Positions 17,581-26,805 of a stretch of 64,000 nucleotides of DNA are shown piece after piece. Source of the stretch: Pseudomonadales bacterium (lineage in GTDB: Bacteria; Pseudomonadota; Gammaproteobacteria; Pseudomonadales; Pseudohongiellaceae); the NCBI GenBank assembly GCA_024234395.1, contig JACKOH010000002.1:186001-250000 (forward strand), given 5' to 3'. Positions within the stretch are counted from its first letter, which is position 1. Each line of letters starts with the position of its first letter. The position numbers and the translations under genes are program-made. The notes under the pieces are model-generated. The model was given only the letters and a program-made list of their open reading frames with translations, made no database searches and was not told the origin of the DNA.

Positions 17581-19980
17581 GTGAACAAGTCACTCCTTAA
17601 ATATCTGAAGTGGACCGTCCTCTGGAGTACCGCCATGGTGAGCGGCCTGGTGATGGTTGCGGCAGCGGCCTACATGTACCTGGCCCCGCAATTGCCGTCG
17701 GCGGAGACTTATCGCAACGTTCAGCTGGAAACGCCCCTGCGTATCTACACTGCCGACAACCGGTTGATCGATGAAATCGGCAATCGCAGGCAGCCGCTGA
17801 CTTTCGGGGAAATTCCCGAAGTGATGCGCAATGCCGTGATCGCCAGTGAGGATCCCGGTTTCTATTCCCACCCCGGCGTCGATATCAAGGGCCTGATGCG
17901 TGGCTTCTGGGGTTTCGTCCGCGGCGTCAACCTGGGCGGCGGCAGCACCATCACCATGCAGCTGGCCAACAACATTTCCTTCGACAACGACAATGTGTAC
18001 CTGCGTAAATTCAAGGAGATCCCGTTTGCGCTGCAGATTCAGCGGGAGCTTTCCAAGGAGGAAATCCTCGCCCTGTACCTGAATCTGATCTATTTCGGCG
18101 CCGGAGCGGACGGAATCGGTGCCGCGGCGTTCATTTACTACGGTAAGCCCGCCGGGGAGCTGACCCTGCCGGAAGCGGCCATGATGGTATCGCTGCTGCC
18201 CTGCCCCTCACCCTGTAATCCCCTGGCGGATCCCGAACGGGCCAGGGAACGGCGTAATCGCGTGCTGGACCGCATGTTCAATCAAGGCATGATCGATCGC
18301 CAGCAGCTGGCGGACGCCCAGGCCGCTCCGGTCACTGCCGAGCGCCACGGCCGCAATATTGATGTCCCGGCACCCTTTGTCGCGGAAATGGTCCGCCAGC
18401 AACTTTACGCAGAGCACGGCGAGGAAACCTATACTCAGGGTTTCGAAGTGGTGACCAGTATCGATGGCGATAAGCAGCTGGCGGCCAAACAGGCGCTGAC
18501 CAATGGCCTGGAAGAATATTATGACAAGCGCCATGGCTATCGAGGTGTCGATGCCCACTACGAGTCCAGCGACGTGGATCCCACGGCCGGGTGGCTGCAG
18601 GAGCTGCTGGCGGTTCCGGTCTACGGCAATCAGCACCCAGCCATTGTCGCGGAAGTCGGCGACCGCTCCCTGAGAGTGCTGCTGAAGGATGGCGAGCTGA
18701 TCAACCTGGAATGGAATGAGATGCGCTGGGCGCGCCCCTACATCTCCCAGAACAATGCCTGGCCACCCCCGCAGACAGCCAGCGACATCGCCACGGTGGG
18801 AGATCTTATCCGGGTCAAGCAGATCGACGGCAAATGGCATCTCGGGCAGATCCCCGACGTGCAGGGTGCGGTGGTGTCGGTGTCTCCCACCAGCGGCGAA
18901 ATCCTCACCCTGGTCGGTGGCTATGACTTCGGACGCAGTCAGGTCAACCGGGTTCTGACAGCGCGTCCGCCAGGTTCCAATTTCAAACCGTTTGTTTATG
19001 GTACTGCCCTCGAACAGGGCTACTCGGCCGCCTCCACCATTAATGATGCGCCTATTACCCGCAGCGGTTATCGCCCCAATAATTATGACAATACCTTCCT
19101 CGGCCCGATCACTCTGCGCTTCGCACTGCAGGATTCCCGCAATGTGCCGGCGGTAAGGCTGTTTGATCAACTGGGCTCGGATGCGGTGATCGCCTTTGCC
19201 AGCAAGTTGGGCATCGACACCAGCAATTTCCCCCGCGGCGACCTGACCGTGGCTCTGGGCAGTCAGGACGTACAGCCGTTGCAGCTGGTTTCAGCCTACG
19301 CCACTATCGCCAATGGTGGCTTCCGGGTGGAACCCCGGTTTATTCGGGAAATCCGTAACCTGCCGGATGGCGTCATCTATCGGACCCAGCAGATCCTGGC
19401 CTGCGGCGGCGATTGCGCTCTCTACGAGAACAGTGTTACGGACAACGCCGACCCGGATCAGGCTCAGCCGGTTCCCAGGGCGGAGCGAATCCTGGATGCC
19501 CGGGTCGCCTTTATTCTTAACAGTATGTTGCGCTCGGTAGTCGTGGAAGGCAGTGGCCGCGGTGTCCAGCGGGCGCTTAACCGCAGTGATCTGATGGGCA
19601 AGACCGGGACTACCAATGGCCCCCAGGAACTGTGGTTTTCCGGGTTCAACCGCGACATTGTGACGACCGTGTACGTGGGTTTCGACCAGCCAAGACCCCT
19701 GGGGGAATCCGAGCAGGGGGCCACCGTGGCGGTGCCGATCTGGATCGATTACATGCGCGAGGCATTGAAAGACATGCCCGAAAGGACCATGCCCAGGCCC
19801 GACGGGCTGGTAGACAGGCTGGTGGAAAAGACTACCGGCAGGCCCGCCAGACCGGGAGAGCCCAACACCATGTTTGAGTATTTCCGGGTGGAAAACGAAC
19901 CGGACGCGCCGGAAGACGAGCCTGCAGGAATCACCCCCGACGGGGAAAACTCGGAAGTCTCAATAGAAACGCTGTTCTGA
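17581..19980 (+). CDS. ponA: Penicillin-binding protein 1A
   Basis: A bifunctional class A peptidoglycan synthase of 799 residues. An N-terminal membrane anchor (residues 11-35) is followed by a GT51 glycosyltransferase domain with EDPGFYSHPGVD, GGSTITMQLANN and LALYLNLIYFGAGADGIGAAA (catalytic Glu in the first). An OB-like insert follows, then the transpeptidase domain with active-site SxxK in PPGSNFKPF (about residue 465), SRN (about 518) and MGKTGTTN (about 673). Start is GTG at 17581; no strong ribosome site is visible, but the next ATG lies inside the membrane anchor. Divergence from pilM is the conserved gammaproteobacterial context. Confidence 0.96.
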   Translation: MNKSLLKYLKWTVLWSTAMVSGLVMVAAAAYMYLAPQLPSAETYRNVQLETPLRIYTADNRLIDEIGNRRQPLTFGEIPEVMRNAVIASEDPGFYSHPGVDIKGLMRGFWGFVRGVNLGGGSTITMQLANNISFDNDNVYLRKFKEIPFALQIQRELSKEEILALYLNLIYFGAGADGIGAAAFIYYGKPAGELTLPEAAMMVSLLPCPSPCNPLADPERARERRNRVLDRMFNQGMIDRQQLADAQAAPVTAERHGRNIDVPAPFVAEMVRQQLYAEHGEETYTQGFEVVTSIDGDKQLAAKQALTNGLEEYYDKRHGYRGVDAHYESSDVDPTAGWLQELLAVPVYGNQHPAIVAEVGDRSLRVLLKDGELINLEWNEMRWARPYISQNNAWPPPQTASDIATVGDLIRVKQIDGKWHLGQIPDVQGAVVSVSPTSGEILTLVGGYDFGRSQVNRVLTARPPGSNFKPFVYGTALEQGYSAASTINDAPITRSGYRPNNYDNTFLGPITLRFALQDSRNVPAVRLFDQLGSDAVIAFASKLGIDTSNFPRGDLTVALGSQDVQPLQLVSAYATIANGGFRVEPRFIREIRNLPDGVIYRTQQILACGGDCALYENSVTDNADPDQAQPVPRAERILDARVAFILNSMLRSVVVEGSGRGVQRALNRSDLMGKTGTTNGPQELWFSGFNRDIVTTVYVGFDQPRPLGESEQGATVAVPIWIDYMREALKDMPERTMPRPDGLVDRLVEKTTGRPARPGEPNTMFEYFRVENEPDAPEDEPAGITPDGENSEVSIETLF

Positions 19981-20027
19981 CAGACAGGCGCCCGCGGCTG
20001 CAGGCGCCGGGAAAGAGCTTTCCAGTA

Positions 20028-20237
20028 TCAGACTTTACGATTACCGAAACGACGCTTAAAGCGGTCCACACGACCACCGCTGTCCAGGATCTTCTGCTTG
20101 CCGGTGTAGAAAGGATGACAGCTTGAGCAGACTTCGATCAGGATGTCCTTGCCCAGCGTGGAGCTGGTTTCAATGACGTTCCCGCAGCTGCAGGTGGCTT
20201 TGATCGGCGCGTAGTTGGGGTGTATATCGGGTCTCAT
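20028..20237 (-). CDS. rpmE: 50S ribosomal protein L31, zinc-binding form
   Basis: A 69-residue large-subunit protein beginning MRPDIHPNYAPIKATCSCGN. The CxC and CSSCHPF cysteines show the zinc-containing L31 type rather than the Cys-less paralogue made under zinc starvation. The signature KILDSGGRVDRFKRRFG is at the end. ATG at 20237 is preferred over one 12 bases upstream because it matches the family start and follows GGAGA. Confidence 0.96.
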   Translation of the reverse strand: MRPDIHPNYAPIKATCSCGNVIETSSTLGKDILIEVCSSCHPFYTGKQKILDSGGRVDRFKRRFGNRKV

Positions 20238-20464
20238 CTCGGTCTCCATCGGTGTCGCTACACGACTTTTTTGCGCTTCGCATTACAGTTCGTGCACCAC
20301 ACCCGGTTCAATTCTCGGGGCTGGACCCCAGCATCCAGCGAAACGGGCGAGCATTCTACCAGAGATCCGGCCTTACGCAAGGCCCGCAATCCGGCTGCCC
20401 GGGACGGCACCCAGAACGGGCTGTGCCCGAGCTCGCGCCGGCGCTGACGTATTTCAGTGAACGA

Positions 20465-20764
20465 TCAGGAGTTTTCCCCGCGGATACGACGGTGGTTCTC
20501 TACCACTTCCGCCATGATCCGGGTAAACAACCCGGCAACCAGGTCCGGATTCAGTTCGTGCTGGCGGCTCAGTTCACGCAGGGCTTCCAGTTTCTGCGCC
20601 TCGCGGGTCGGATCAACAGCTTCCAGGTTACCGTCTGCCTTGAGCCGCCCGACCTTACCGGTCAGGGCGAAGCGTTCCGCCAGCAGCAATACCAGCTGCC
20701 GGTCAACCTGATCGATTTTTTCCCTGACTTCCAGTAACTGTTCAGGTATTGGCGCTTCCGCCAT
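20465..20764 (-). CDS. Chorismate mutase, AroQ type
   Basis: A stand-alone helical chorismate mutase of 99 residues that converts chorismate to prephenate for Phe/Tyr synthesis. Helix 1 (LLEVREKIDQVDRQLVLLLAERFAL) carries the family Arg, Asp and Arg positions, and VGRLKAD and REAQKLEALRELSRQHELNPDLV complete the active site. The start is the ATG at 20764, preceded by GAGGAG. It is not fused to prephenate dehydratase. It sits between rpmE and priA, not a usual location, and reads opposite to priA. Confidence 0.86.
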   Translation of the reverse strand: MAEAPIPEQLLEVREKIDQVDRQLVLLLAERFALTGKVGRLKADGNLEAVDPTREAQKLEALRELSRQHELNPDLVAGLFTRIMAEVVENHRRIRGENS

Positions 20765-20859
20765 ACTGCGAGCTCCTCGATGATGCGGTGATGCCGCTGT
20801 CCGAACCGGCCGCGGCGACAACCGGGCAAGTATAAACCAATTGTCCGGGCGCTGCGGTT

Positions 20860-20896
20860 AAAAAGGGGACAGTCCCTCAGGGACTGTCCCCTTTTT
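20860..20896. repeat. Perfect 18-bp palindrome with GGGGACAG core
   Basis: Arms AAAAAGGGGACAGTCCCT and its exact complement are separated by one base. It lies between the divergent chorismate mutase and priA genes. It ends in a T run on both strands, so it could act as a bidirectional terminator, but between two divergent starts that is an odd place. Its outer arm resembles that of the palindrome at 48886-48945. Confidence 0.9.
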
Positions 20897-21011
20897 GATC
20901 GCAGCAGGGACTCTTTCACGGTGACTGAGTTCCCGGTTGAGTCACGACCTGATACGCCTTACCATCCGCCCTCTCCAGTTCCAACAATCGGCGATCCTGA
21001 TCTCCTCCGGC

Positions 21012-23270
21012 ATGCCCAGCAACAACCTTGAAACCCGGCCGATTATTTTACGCCTCGCCGTGCCATCGCCGCTGCGCCGGCTGTTCGACTACCTGCCTCC
21101 GGGACAACTGAAGGACCGCGATCGTAACTTCTGGAAGCCCGGCGTCCGCCTCCGGGTCCCGTTCGGCCGACGTCAGGTGATCGCCCTGCTGGTTGCGGTC
21201 GCGGACCACAGCGACCTGCCCCTGACGCGATTGAAACCGGCTACCGAGGTGCTCGATGAGCAGCCGCTGTTCGGTTCGCCGCTGCTGCAAACCCTGAACT
21301 GGGCGGCCGGTTATTACCAGCATCCACCCGGCGAGGTATTCAGTACCGCGCTGCCCACCAGATTGCGCCAGGGGGCTGGCACCCGGCCGCTACCGGAGAC
21401 CGTGTGGGCGGCGTGTCCGCCTCCTGACGCAGACACGGGCGGGTTGCTGCAGCGGGCTCCGCGCCAGCGCGCGCTGCTGGCGAAGTTGCAGGAGCAGGGA
21501 CCGCAGACCCGGACACAGTTACTGGCGGCGGGTTTTTCCGCTGCAGTACTGCAAGGTCTGGTGGATCGGGAACTGGTGGCAGCGCGGCAACAGATGCCGG
21601 CAGAAGCTCGCCGTGAAGCAGCATCGGATAGCGGCTCCTGCCAGGCCCCGCCAGCCGCCAATCAGGAGCAGCAGATCGCCATCGATACCATTACCGACAC
21701 TCTGGACCGCTTTCACTGCCACCTGCTGGACGGTATTACCGGCAGCGGCAAGACCGAGGTCTATATGCAGGTGATCAGCCGGGTGCTGGCCCGCAACCGC
21801 CAGGCCCTGGTACTGGTACCGGAGATTGGACTGACACCCCAGTCGGTAGGCAGTTTTCGCGCGCGCTTCGATTGCGAAATCGTGGTGCTGCACTCCGGTC
21901 TGAGTGACTCGGAGCGGTTGGCCGGCTGGCTCAAGGCAGGCAGGGGTGAGGCAGGGATCGTCATCGGCACCCGCAGCGCTGTATTCACGCCGCTGGCGCG
22001 GCCCGGGCTGATCGTCATTGACGAGGAACACGACAGTTCCTTCAAACAACAGGACGGCTTTCGATACTCCGCCCGCGACCTGGCCATCGTGCGGGCCCGG
22101 GAGGAACGGGTGAGCATCGTGCTGGGCTCAGCCACACCGGCCCTGGAAAGCCTCCATAATGCCCGTTCCGGCCGCTTTACCCACCTGCGCCTGAAGGCCC
22201 GGGCCGGCGCTGCCGACACGCCGCCGATCAGCCTGCTCGATGTCTCCGAGGCCAGCGCTACCGAGGGTTTTTCCCAGCCGCTGCTGGACCTGATAGGTCA
22301 TCACCTGGATCGGGGCAATCAGGCACTGGTCTTCATCAACCGGCGTGGCTTCGCTCCCAGCCTGGTATGTCGGGACTGTGGCTTTGTGTACGAGTGCCCC
22401 CGCTGCGATGCCCGGCTGACTGTGCACAAATCACCGCCGGTGCTGCGCTGCCACCACTGCGAATCCCAGCAATCACTGCCTCAGCATTGCCAGTTCTGCG
22501 CTTCGCAGCGCCTGTATACCCAGGGCCTGGGAACCGAGAAGAGCGAACAGTACCTGCTGGAAAATTTCCCCGGGGTTCCGGTGCTGCGCATCGACAGTGA
22601 CTCGACCCGGCGCCGGGATTCCCTGCAGGATCGCCTGGAACAGGTGCAGTCCGGTCAGCCCTGCATCCTGGTTGGAACCCAGATGCTGGCCAAGGGCCAC
22701 CACTTTCCGGGTGTGACCCTGGTGGCAGTACTCAACGCCGATACCGGGCTGTTCAGCCCCGATTTTCGCGCCCAGGAACACATGGTCCAACTGCTGTTTC
22801 AGGTCGCCGGGAGAGCCGGGCGCGCGGAAAACCCGGGTCAGGTGATTGTTCAAACCCGCCACGCCGGCCACGCCTCGCTGCGGGCACTGGCTGACCATGA
22901 CTATCACCAGATAGCCGACCAGTTGCTGGACGAACGGCGGGCTGGCCACATGCCACCCTATTGCCACCTGGCCCTGTTCCGTGCCGAAAGCGTCGACCCA
23001 CGCCAGGCCCTGGCCCTGCTGGAGGAAATCCGTTGGCTCTGTCTGCGCAGCTTACGGTCTGCCGATGCCGGTCAGGTGGAGGTGCATCATCCGCTCCCTG
23101 CACCCATGGAACGGCGGGCCGGCCGGTTTCGTGCCCAGCTGCTGATCAAGGCTGGCAACCGGCCGGCTATACACAGGCTGTTGACAGTGGCCTGTGGCCA
23201 GGTTGAAACCCTGAAAGTGGCGCGCAAGGTCAGATGGTCCATTGATGTCGACCCGGTCGACCTGACCTGA
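21012..23270 (+). CDS. priA: Primosomal replication restart helicase PriA
   Basis: A superfamily 2 DNA helicase that reloads the replicative helicase at stalled forks. The N-terminal 3'-end DNA-binding domain begins RLAVPSPLRRLFDYLPPG. Walker A is GITGSGKTEVYM and the Walker B DEEH box is VIDEEHDSSFKQQDGFRYSARDLA. The eight zinc cysteines appear as CRDCGFVYECPRC and CHHC-CQFC, and motif V region as GTQMLAKGHHFPGVTLVAVLNAD. ATG at 21012 is taken as start because homologues begin here; a TTG at 20937 is possible but extends past family similarity. The argS gene often following priA is absent. Confidence 0.95.
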   Translation: MPSNNLETRPIILRLAVPSPLRRLFDYLPPGQLKDRDRNFWKPGVRLRVPFGRRQVIALLVAVADHSDLPLTRLKPATEVLDEQPLFGSPLLQTLNWAAGYYQHPPGEVFSTALPTRLRQGAGTRPLPETVWAACPPPDADTGGLLQRAPRQRALLAKLQEQGPQTRTQLLAAGFSAAVLQGLVDRELVAARQQMPAEARREAASDSGSCQAPPAANQEQQIAIDTITDTLDRFHCHLLDGITGSGKTEVYMQVISRVLARNRQALVLVPEIGLTPQSVGSFRARFDCEIVVLHSGLSDSERLAGWLKAGRGEAGIVIGTRSAVFTPLARPGLIVIDEEHDSSFKQQDGFRYSARDLAIVRAREERVSIVLGSATPALESLHNARSGRFTHLRLKARAGAADTPPISLLDVSEASATEGFSQPLLDLIGHHLDRGNQALVFINRRGFAPSLVCRDCGFVYECPRCDARLTVHKSPPVLRCHHCESQQSLPQHCQFCASQRLYTQGLGTEKSEQYLLENFPGVPVLRIDSDSTRRRDSLQDRLEQVQSGQPCILVGTQMLAKGHHFPGVTLVAVLNADTGLFSPDFRAQEHMVQLLFQVAGRAGRAENPGQVIVQTRHAGHASLRALADHDYHQIADQLLDERRAGHMPPYCHLALFRAESVDPRQALALLEEIRWLCLRSLRSADAGQVEVHHPLPAPMERRAGRFRAQLLIKAGNRPAIHRLLTVACGQVETLKVARKVRWSIDVDPVDLT

Positions 23271-23575
23271 CCTGCAGCCCCGCTATTCCTGCTGACCAAT
23301 CAGCAATTGCGATAGGAATGGCGTTTCAGCGGCTGCAAACAGAAATGACAAATCGATCCTGACAGCGCATGATAGTACCCGTAGCTCAGGACAGTGCCTG
23401 CAGCTGATTAAAGTGCCTACAGCTGATGAAAGTGCCTACCGCTCATTAAATTGCACACAGTCGATGATAAAGAGACTCAGCCGGGAACCGATAATTCTTG
23501 TGGTTGAGCACCAAACGGGGAATTAAGGTCAGCCGCAGCAGGGAATGAATCCAGGCTGCAACCGACCAGCAGTCA
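23271..23575. other. Intergenic region priA / SPOR gene
   Basis: No gene was found in these 305 bp. It holds the degenerate 19-bp tandem array at 23393-23470. In Pseudomonas relatives argS occupies this place. Confidence 0.6.
23393..23470. repeat. Tandem array of about 19-bp units
   Basis: Three 19-bp units (AGTGCCTGCAGCTGATTAA, AGTGCCTACAGCTGATGAA, AGTGCCTACCGCTCATTAA) are followed by a diverged fourth of 21 bp starting ATTGCACACAG. The pattern looks like local duplication followed by drift. Confidence 0.88.
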
Positions 23576-24244
23576 ATGGTTCAGGATTTTGCAAAAATCA
23601 GGCCCGAGCCGGTCCTGGAAAAACGCGCGATGGACGCACCACCGGCGTGGACGCTGCTTTTTACGGGACTGATCACCGGCATCGCCGTGGGCGTTTTCGG
23701 CTGCTTTCTACTTTACCTGTCCGGCCGCGTTCCACCGCTGCAGGCACAGCCGGCAGTTCGCGCTGCCACGGCGGTGGTTGCCGAGGCCCGCGCCTTACCA
23801 CCGCAAAGTCAGCCGGTATCGGCACCGGCAGAGTCCGGAGCGGAGACCGACAGCGGGGAAGCTGCCGAAGACAGTGACAGCGCCACACCGGGACTGAGCT
23901 TCTATGACGAGCTGCCTGACTACGAGGTCCCTATCGACGTCACGCCGGTGCCGCTGGAGAGGGAGATCGCCGTGCAGAAAGTGGTGCCACAGGCGCAACC
24001 GGCCAATGCCACCAATCGCCTGTTACAGATCGGTGCCTTTCAACAGCTGTCCAGTGCCGAGAGCCAGGTAGGCATGCTCGAGGAGCTGGGTGTCGACGCC
24101 AGCATTCGTCAGGCTACCGTGAATGGCGGCCGCATCCTGCACCTGGTGCAGGCGGGCCCGTTCGCCAGCAGCGCGGAACTGAATCAGGTCCGTGCCCTGC
24201 TGCAGCGCAATGACATCAACAGTTTTCCCCTCGACGCCCGCTGA
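23576..24244 (+). CDS. FtsN-like SPOR domain membrane protein
   Basis: A 222-residue bitopic protein. A short cytoplasmic head and one membrane helix (LLFTGLITGIAVGVFGCFLLYL, about residues 27-48) are followed by an acidic, Ala/Pro/Ser-rich periplasmic linker and a C-terminal SPOR domain (NRLLQIGAFQQLSSAESQVGMLEELG to the end). SPOR domains bind peptidoglycan glycan strands at the septum. The position before hslVU is the conserved place of this gene in Pseudomonas and relatives, where it is annotated as FtsN-like. ATG at 23576 is used; an internal ATG at 23630 would also keep the helix. Confidence 0.85.
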   Translation: MVQDFAKIRPEPVLEKRAMDAPPAWTLLFTGLITGIAVGVFGCFLLYLSGRVPPLQAQPAVRAATAVVAEARALPPQSQPVSAPAESGAETDSGEAAEDSDSATPGLSFYDELPDYEVPIDVTPVPLEREIAVQKVVPQAQPANATNRLLQIGAFQQLSSAESQVGMLEELGVDASIRQATVNGGRILHLVQAGPFASSAELNQVRALLQRNDINSFPLDAR

Positions 24245-24391
24245 CGGCGCTTGAAATCCTCCCCGCCCGCCCCATTTAACAATTTCTGTCTGGCGTAAGT
24301 CAGCCATGCTCACCGGGCGCAAGCCCGACCGGCAGGGAATCGGGACTGGTACCGGGTTCCCGGCCACTCTGAAACTGGTCTGGAGAACATT

Positions 24392-24934
24392 GTGGAACAA
24401 TACCGAGGCACGACCATCGTTTCCGTGCGCCGTGACGACAAGGTGGTCATTGGCGGCGATGGACAGGTATCGCAGGGCAATACCGTCATGAAGGGAAATG
24501 CCCGCAAGGTGCGACGTCTGTATAGCGATCAGGTCATCGCCGGGTTCGCGGGTGGCACCGCGGATGCCTTCACCCTCTTCGAACGCTTCGAGGAACAGCT
24601 CGAGAAGCATCGTGGCAAGCTGACCCGTGCGGCGGTGGAGCTGGCCAAGCTGTGGCGCACTGAACGGGCCCTGCGCCGACTGGAAGCCCTGCTGCTGGTA
24701 GCCGATCGCGAGGCCTCGCTGATCATCACCGGCAATGGCGATGTCATCGAGCCGGAGGATTCCATCATGGCGATCGGGTCCGGGGGCTCATTTGCCCTGT
24801 CCGCAGCACGGGCGCTGTACCGCAACACCGAGCTGGACGCCCGAACCATTGTCGAGCAGAGCCTGAAGATTGCCGGCGAGATCTGCGTCTACACCAATCA
24901 GCATCACACCATTGAAGAACTGTCCCTGTCCTGA
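24392..24934 (+). CDS. hslV: ATP-dependent protease peptidase subunit HslV (ClpQ)
   Basis: Proteasome-type threonine peptidase that forms two stacked rings and works with HslU. The start is GTG at 24392, giving MEQYRGTTIVSVRRDDKVV; removal of the short leader exposes the catalytic Thr of TTIVSVRR. Also seen are GGDGQVSQGNTVMKGNARKVRRL and AIGSGGSFALSAARAL. The 180 residues are standard. It lies 33 bp before hslU, in one operon. Confidence 0.97.
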   Translation: MEQYRGTTIVSVRRDDKVVIGGDGQVSQGNTVMKGNARKVRRLYSDQVIAGFAGGTADAFTLFERFEEQLEKHRGKLTRAAVELAKLWRTERALRRLEALLLVADREASLIITGNGDVIEPEDSIMAIGSGGSFALSAARALYRNTELDARTIVEQSLKIAGEICVYTNQHHTIEELSLS

Positions 24935-24967
24935 TGCGACACGGGACAACAGGAAGGTAGCAGCCAC

Positions 24968-26305
24968 ATGTCCACCATGACACCCAGAGAAATCACCTCC
25001 GAGCTGGACAAGCACATTGTCGGGCAGGACGCCGCCAAGCGGGCGGTTGCCATCGCCCTGCGCAACCGCTGGCGACGCATGAACCTGCCCGAGGCAGTGC
25101 GCAATGAAGTCACCCCCAAGAATATCCTCATGATCGGACCCACCGGGGTCGGAAAAACCGAAATCGCCCGGCGCCTGGCGAAGCTGGCCCATGCCCCTTT
25201 CATCAAGGTCGAAGCCACCAAGTTCACGGAAGTGGGCTATGTGGGACGGGATGTGGAGTCGATCATCCGCGATCTGGTCGACGTGTCGGTCAAGATGCTG
25301 CGTGAGGAGGAGATTCACAAGGTTCAGCACCGGGCTGAAGACCTGGCCGAGGAACGGGTGCTGGATGTGCTGCTGCCTCAGGCCCGGGAAACTGCCGCTG
25401 ACAGCGAGCAGTCCGGCCAGTCGGCGACCCGGCAGATGTTCCGCAAGAAACTGCGTGAAGGGGAGCTGAACGACAAGGAGATCGAAATCAAGCTGTCCGA
25501 GTCGGTGAGCGGATTTGAAATCATGGCGCCGCCCGGCATGGAGGACATGACCAGCCAGTTGCGCAGCATGTTCTCCAACCTCAATTCCGGCAAGAAGCGG
25601 TCCCGGCGGATGACCGTGAAACAGGCGCTCAAGGCGATCAAGGAAGAAGAGGCGGCCAAGCTGGTCAATGAGGAAGAAATCAAGAATCGCGCCGTGATTG
25701 CCGCGGAGCAGACCGGTATCGTATTCATAGACGAGATCGACAAAGTCACCACGCGCCAGGAACAGGGCTCCGCCAGTGTCTCCCGTGAAGGCGTGCAGCG
25801 GGACCTGCTGCCGCTGATCGAGGGCTCAACGGTCACCACCAAATACGGCAGCGTGAAAACCGATCACATCCTGTTTATCGCTTCCGGTGCGTTCCATCTG
25901 TCCAAGCCTTCCGACCTGATTCCGGAACTGCAGGGTCGATTACCGATACGGGTGGAGCTGGATCCCCTCAGTACCGAGGACTTCCAGCGTATCCTGGTGG
26001 AACCCGATTTCTCCCTGACCGAGCAGTACCGGGCCCTGCTGGCCACCGAAGACCTGAAGATCCGCTTTACCGAGGACGGCATCAAGCGGATCGCCGAAAC
26101 CGCCTGGCAAGTGAATGAACGGACCGAAAATATCGGCGCCCGCCGCCTGCATACGGTGATGGAACGGCTGCTTGAGGAAATTTCCTATACCGCCGCGGAC
26201 GTGGCGGTGGGCGGCAATACCGAGCTGGTGGTGGATGCCGCCTACGTGGATCAGCAACTTGGCGAACTGGCCAGGGACGAAGATCTGAGTCGTTTCATTC
26301 TTTGA
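24968..26305 (+). CDS. hslU: ATP-dependent protease ATPase subunit HslU (ClpY)
   Basis: AAA+ unfoldase that feeds substrates to HslV. Walker A is GPTGVGKTEIARR, the pore loop lies in EVGYVGRDVESI, the I-domain occupies about residues 110-240, and Walker B is IVFIDEIDK. Sensor and C-terminal domains follow (RTENIGARRLHTVMERLLEEIS). The C-terminus DEDLSRFIL is the conserved tail that inserts into HslV. The length of 445 is normal. Confidence 0.98.
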   Translation: MSTMTPREITSELDKHIVGQDAAKRAVAIALRNRWRRMNLPEAVRNEVTPKNILMIGPTGVGKTEIARRLAKLAHAPFIKVEATKFTEVGYVGRDVESIIRDLVDVSVKMLREEEIHKVQHRAEDLAEERVLDVLLPQARETAADSEQSGQSATRQMFRKKLREGELNDKEIEIKLSESVSGFEIMAPPGMEDMTSQLRSMFSNLNSGKKRSRRMTVKQALKAIKEEEAAKLVNEEEIKNRAVIAAEQTGIVFIDEIDKVTTRQEQGSASVSREGVQRDLLPLIEGSTVTTKYGSVKTDHILFIASGAFHLSKPSDLIPELQGRLPIRVELDPLSTEDFQRILVEPDFSLTEQYRALLATEDLKIRFTEDGIKRIAETAWQVNERTENIGARRLHTVMERLLEEISYTAADVAVGGNTELVVDAAYVDQQLGELARDEDLSRFIL

Positions 26306-26369
26306 TCGATATGCTTTGAGCAGCATGCGTTGAGCCAGAAACCTTGAACCAGCCGGCGATCCACACCCG

Positions 26370-26801
26370 ATGAGCAATGACTCCGTCCCCAGCGACATCC
26401 GTCTGCACCGGAAATCCGGCCTGCTGGAACTGGTCTACCCGGATGGCAACCGCTATGAGCTGTGCGCCGAATATCTCAGGGTCTATTCACCGTCGGCCGA
26501 GGTTCGTGGCCACGGTCCCGGCCAGGAAGTTCTGCAGACCGGCAAGAAACAGGTCAGAATCACCGGCCTGATACCCACCGGCAATTACGCGCTGCGCCTG
26601 GTTTTCGATGACCGGCATGATTCGGGGATTTACAGTTGGGATTACCTGCGCGAACTGGCTGAGCAACAGCAACGCTACTGGTCAGAGTACTTGGACCGGT
26701 TGCGCGCCGCGGGCGCCTCGCGGGAGCCATTGCCTCCCGGTACCCAGGCCGTTAGACTTGAGCCTCTCAAACCGGAAGACCCGCCAACCGGGCAGTCGTA
26801 G
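26370..26801 (+). CDS. DUF971 family protein
   Basis: A 143-residue protein of the DUF971 family, which has the fold of the N-terminal domain of gamma-butyrobetaine hydroxylase. The pattern DIRLHRKSGLLELVYPDGNRYELCAEYLRVYSPSAEVRGHG and GNYALRLVFDDRHDSGIYSWDYLREL is typical. The molecular role is not established; a link to iron-sulfur protein biology has been suggested for the fold, but nothing here tests it. It sits directly after hslU and 4 bp before ubiE, the same local order as in Pseudomonas without the polyhydroxyalkanoate genes. Confidence 0.88.
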   Translation: MSNDSVPSDIRLHRKSGLLELVYPDGNRYELCAEYLRVYSPSAEVRGHGPGQEVLQTGKKQVRITGLIPTGNYALRLVFDDRHDSGIYSWDYLRELAEQQQRYWSEYLDRLRAAGASREPLPPGTQAVRLEPLKPEDPPTGQS

Positions 26802-26805
26802 AGTA

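Noticed and set aside
18208..19170. A 320-codon minus-strand frame opposite ponA
   Set aside because: It lies within the transpeptidase coding region and shows no family motif; it is a reading-frame shadow.
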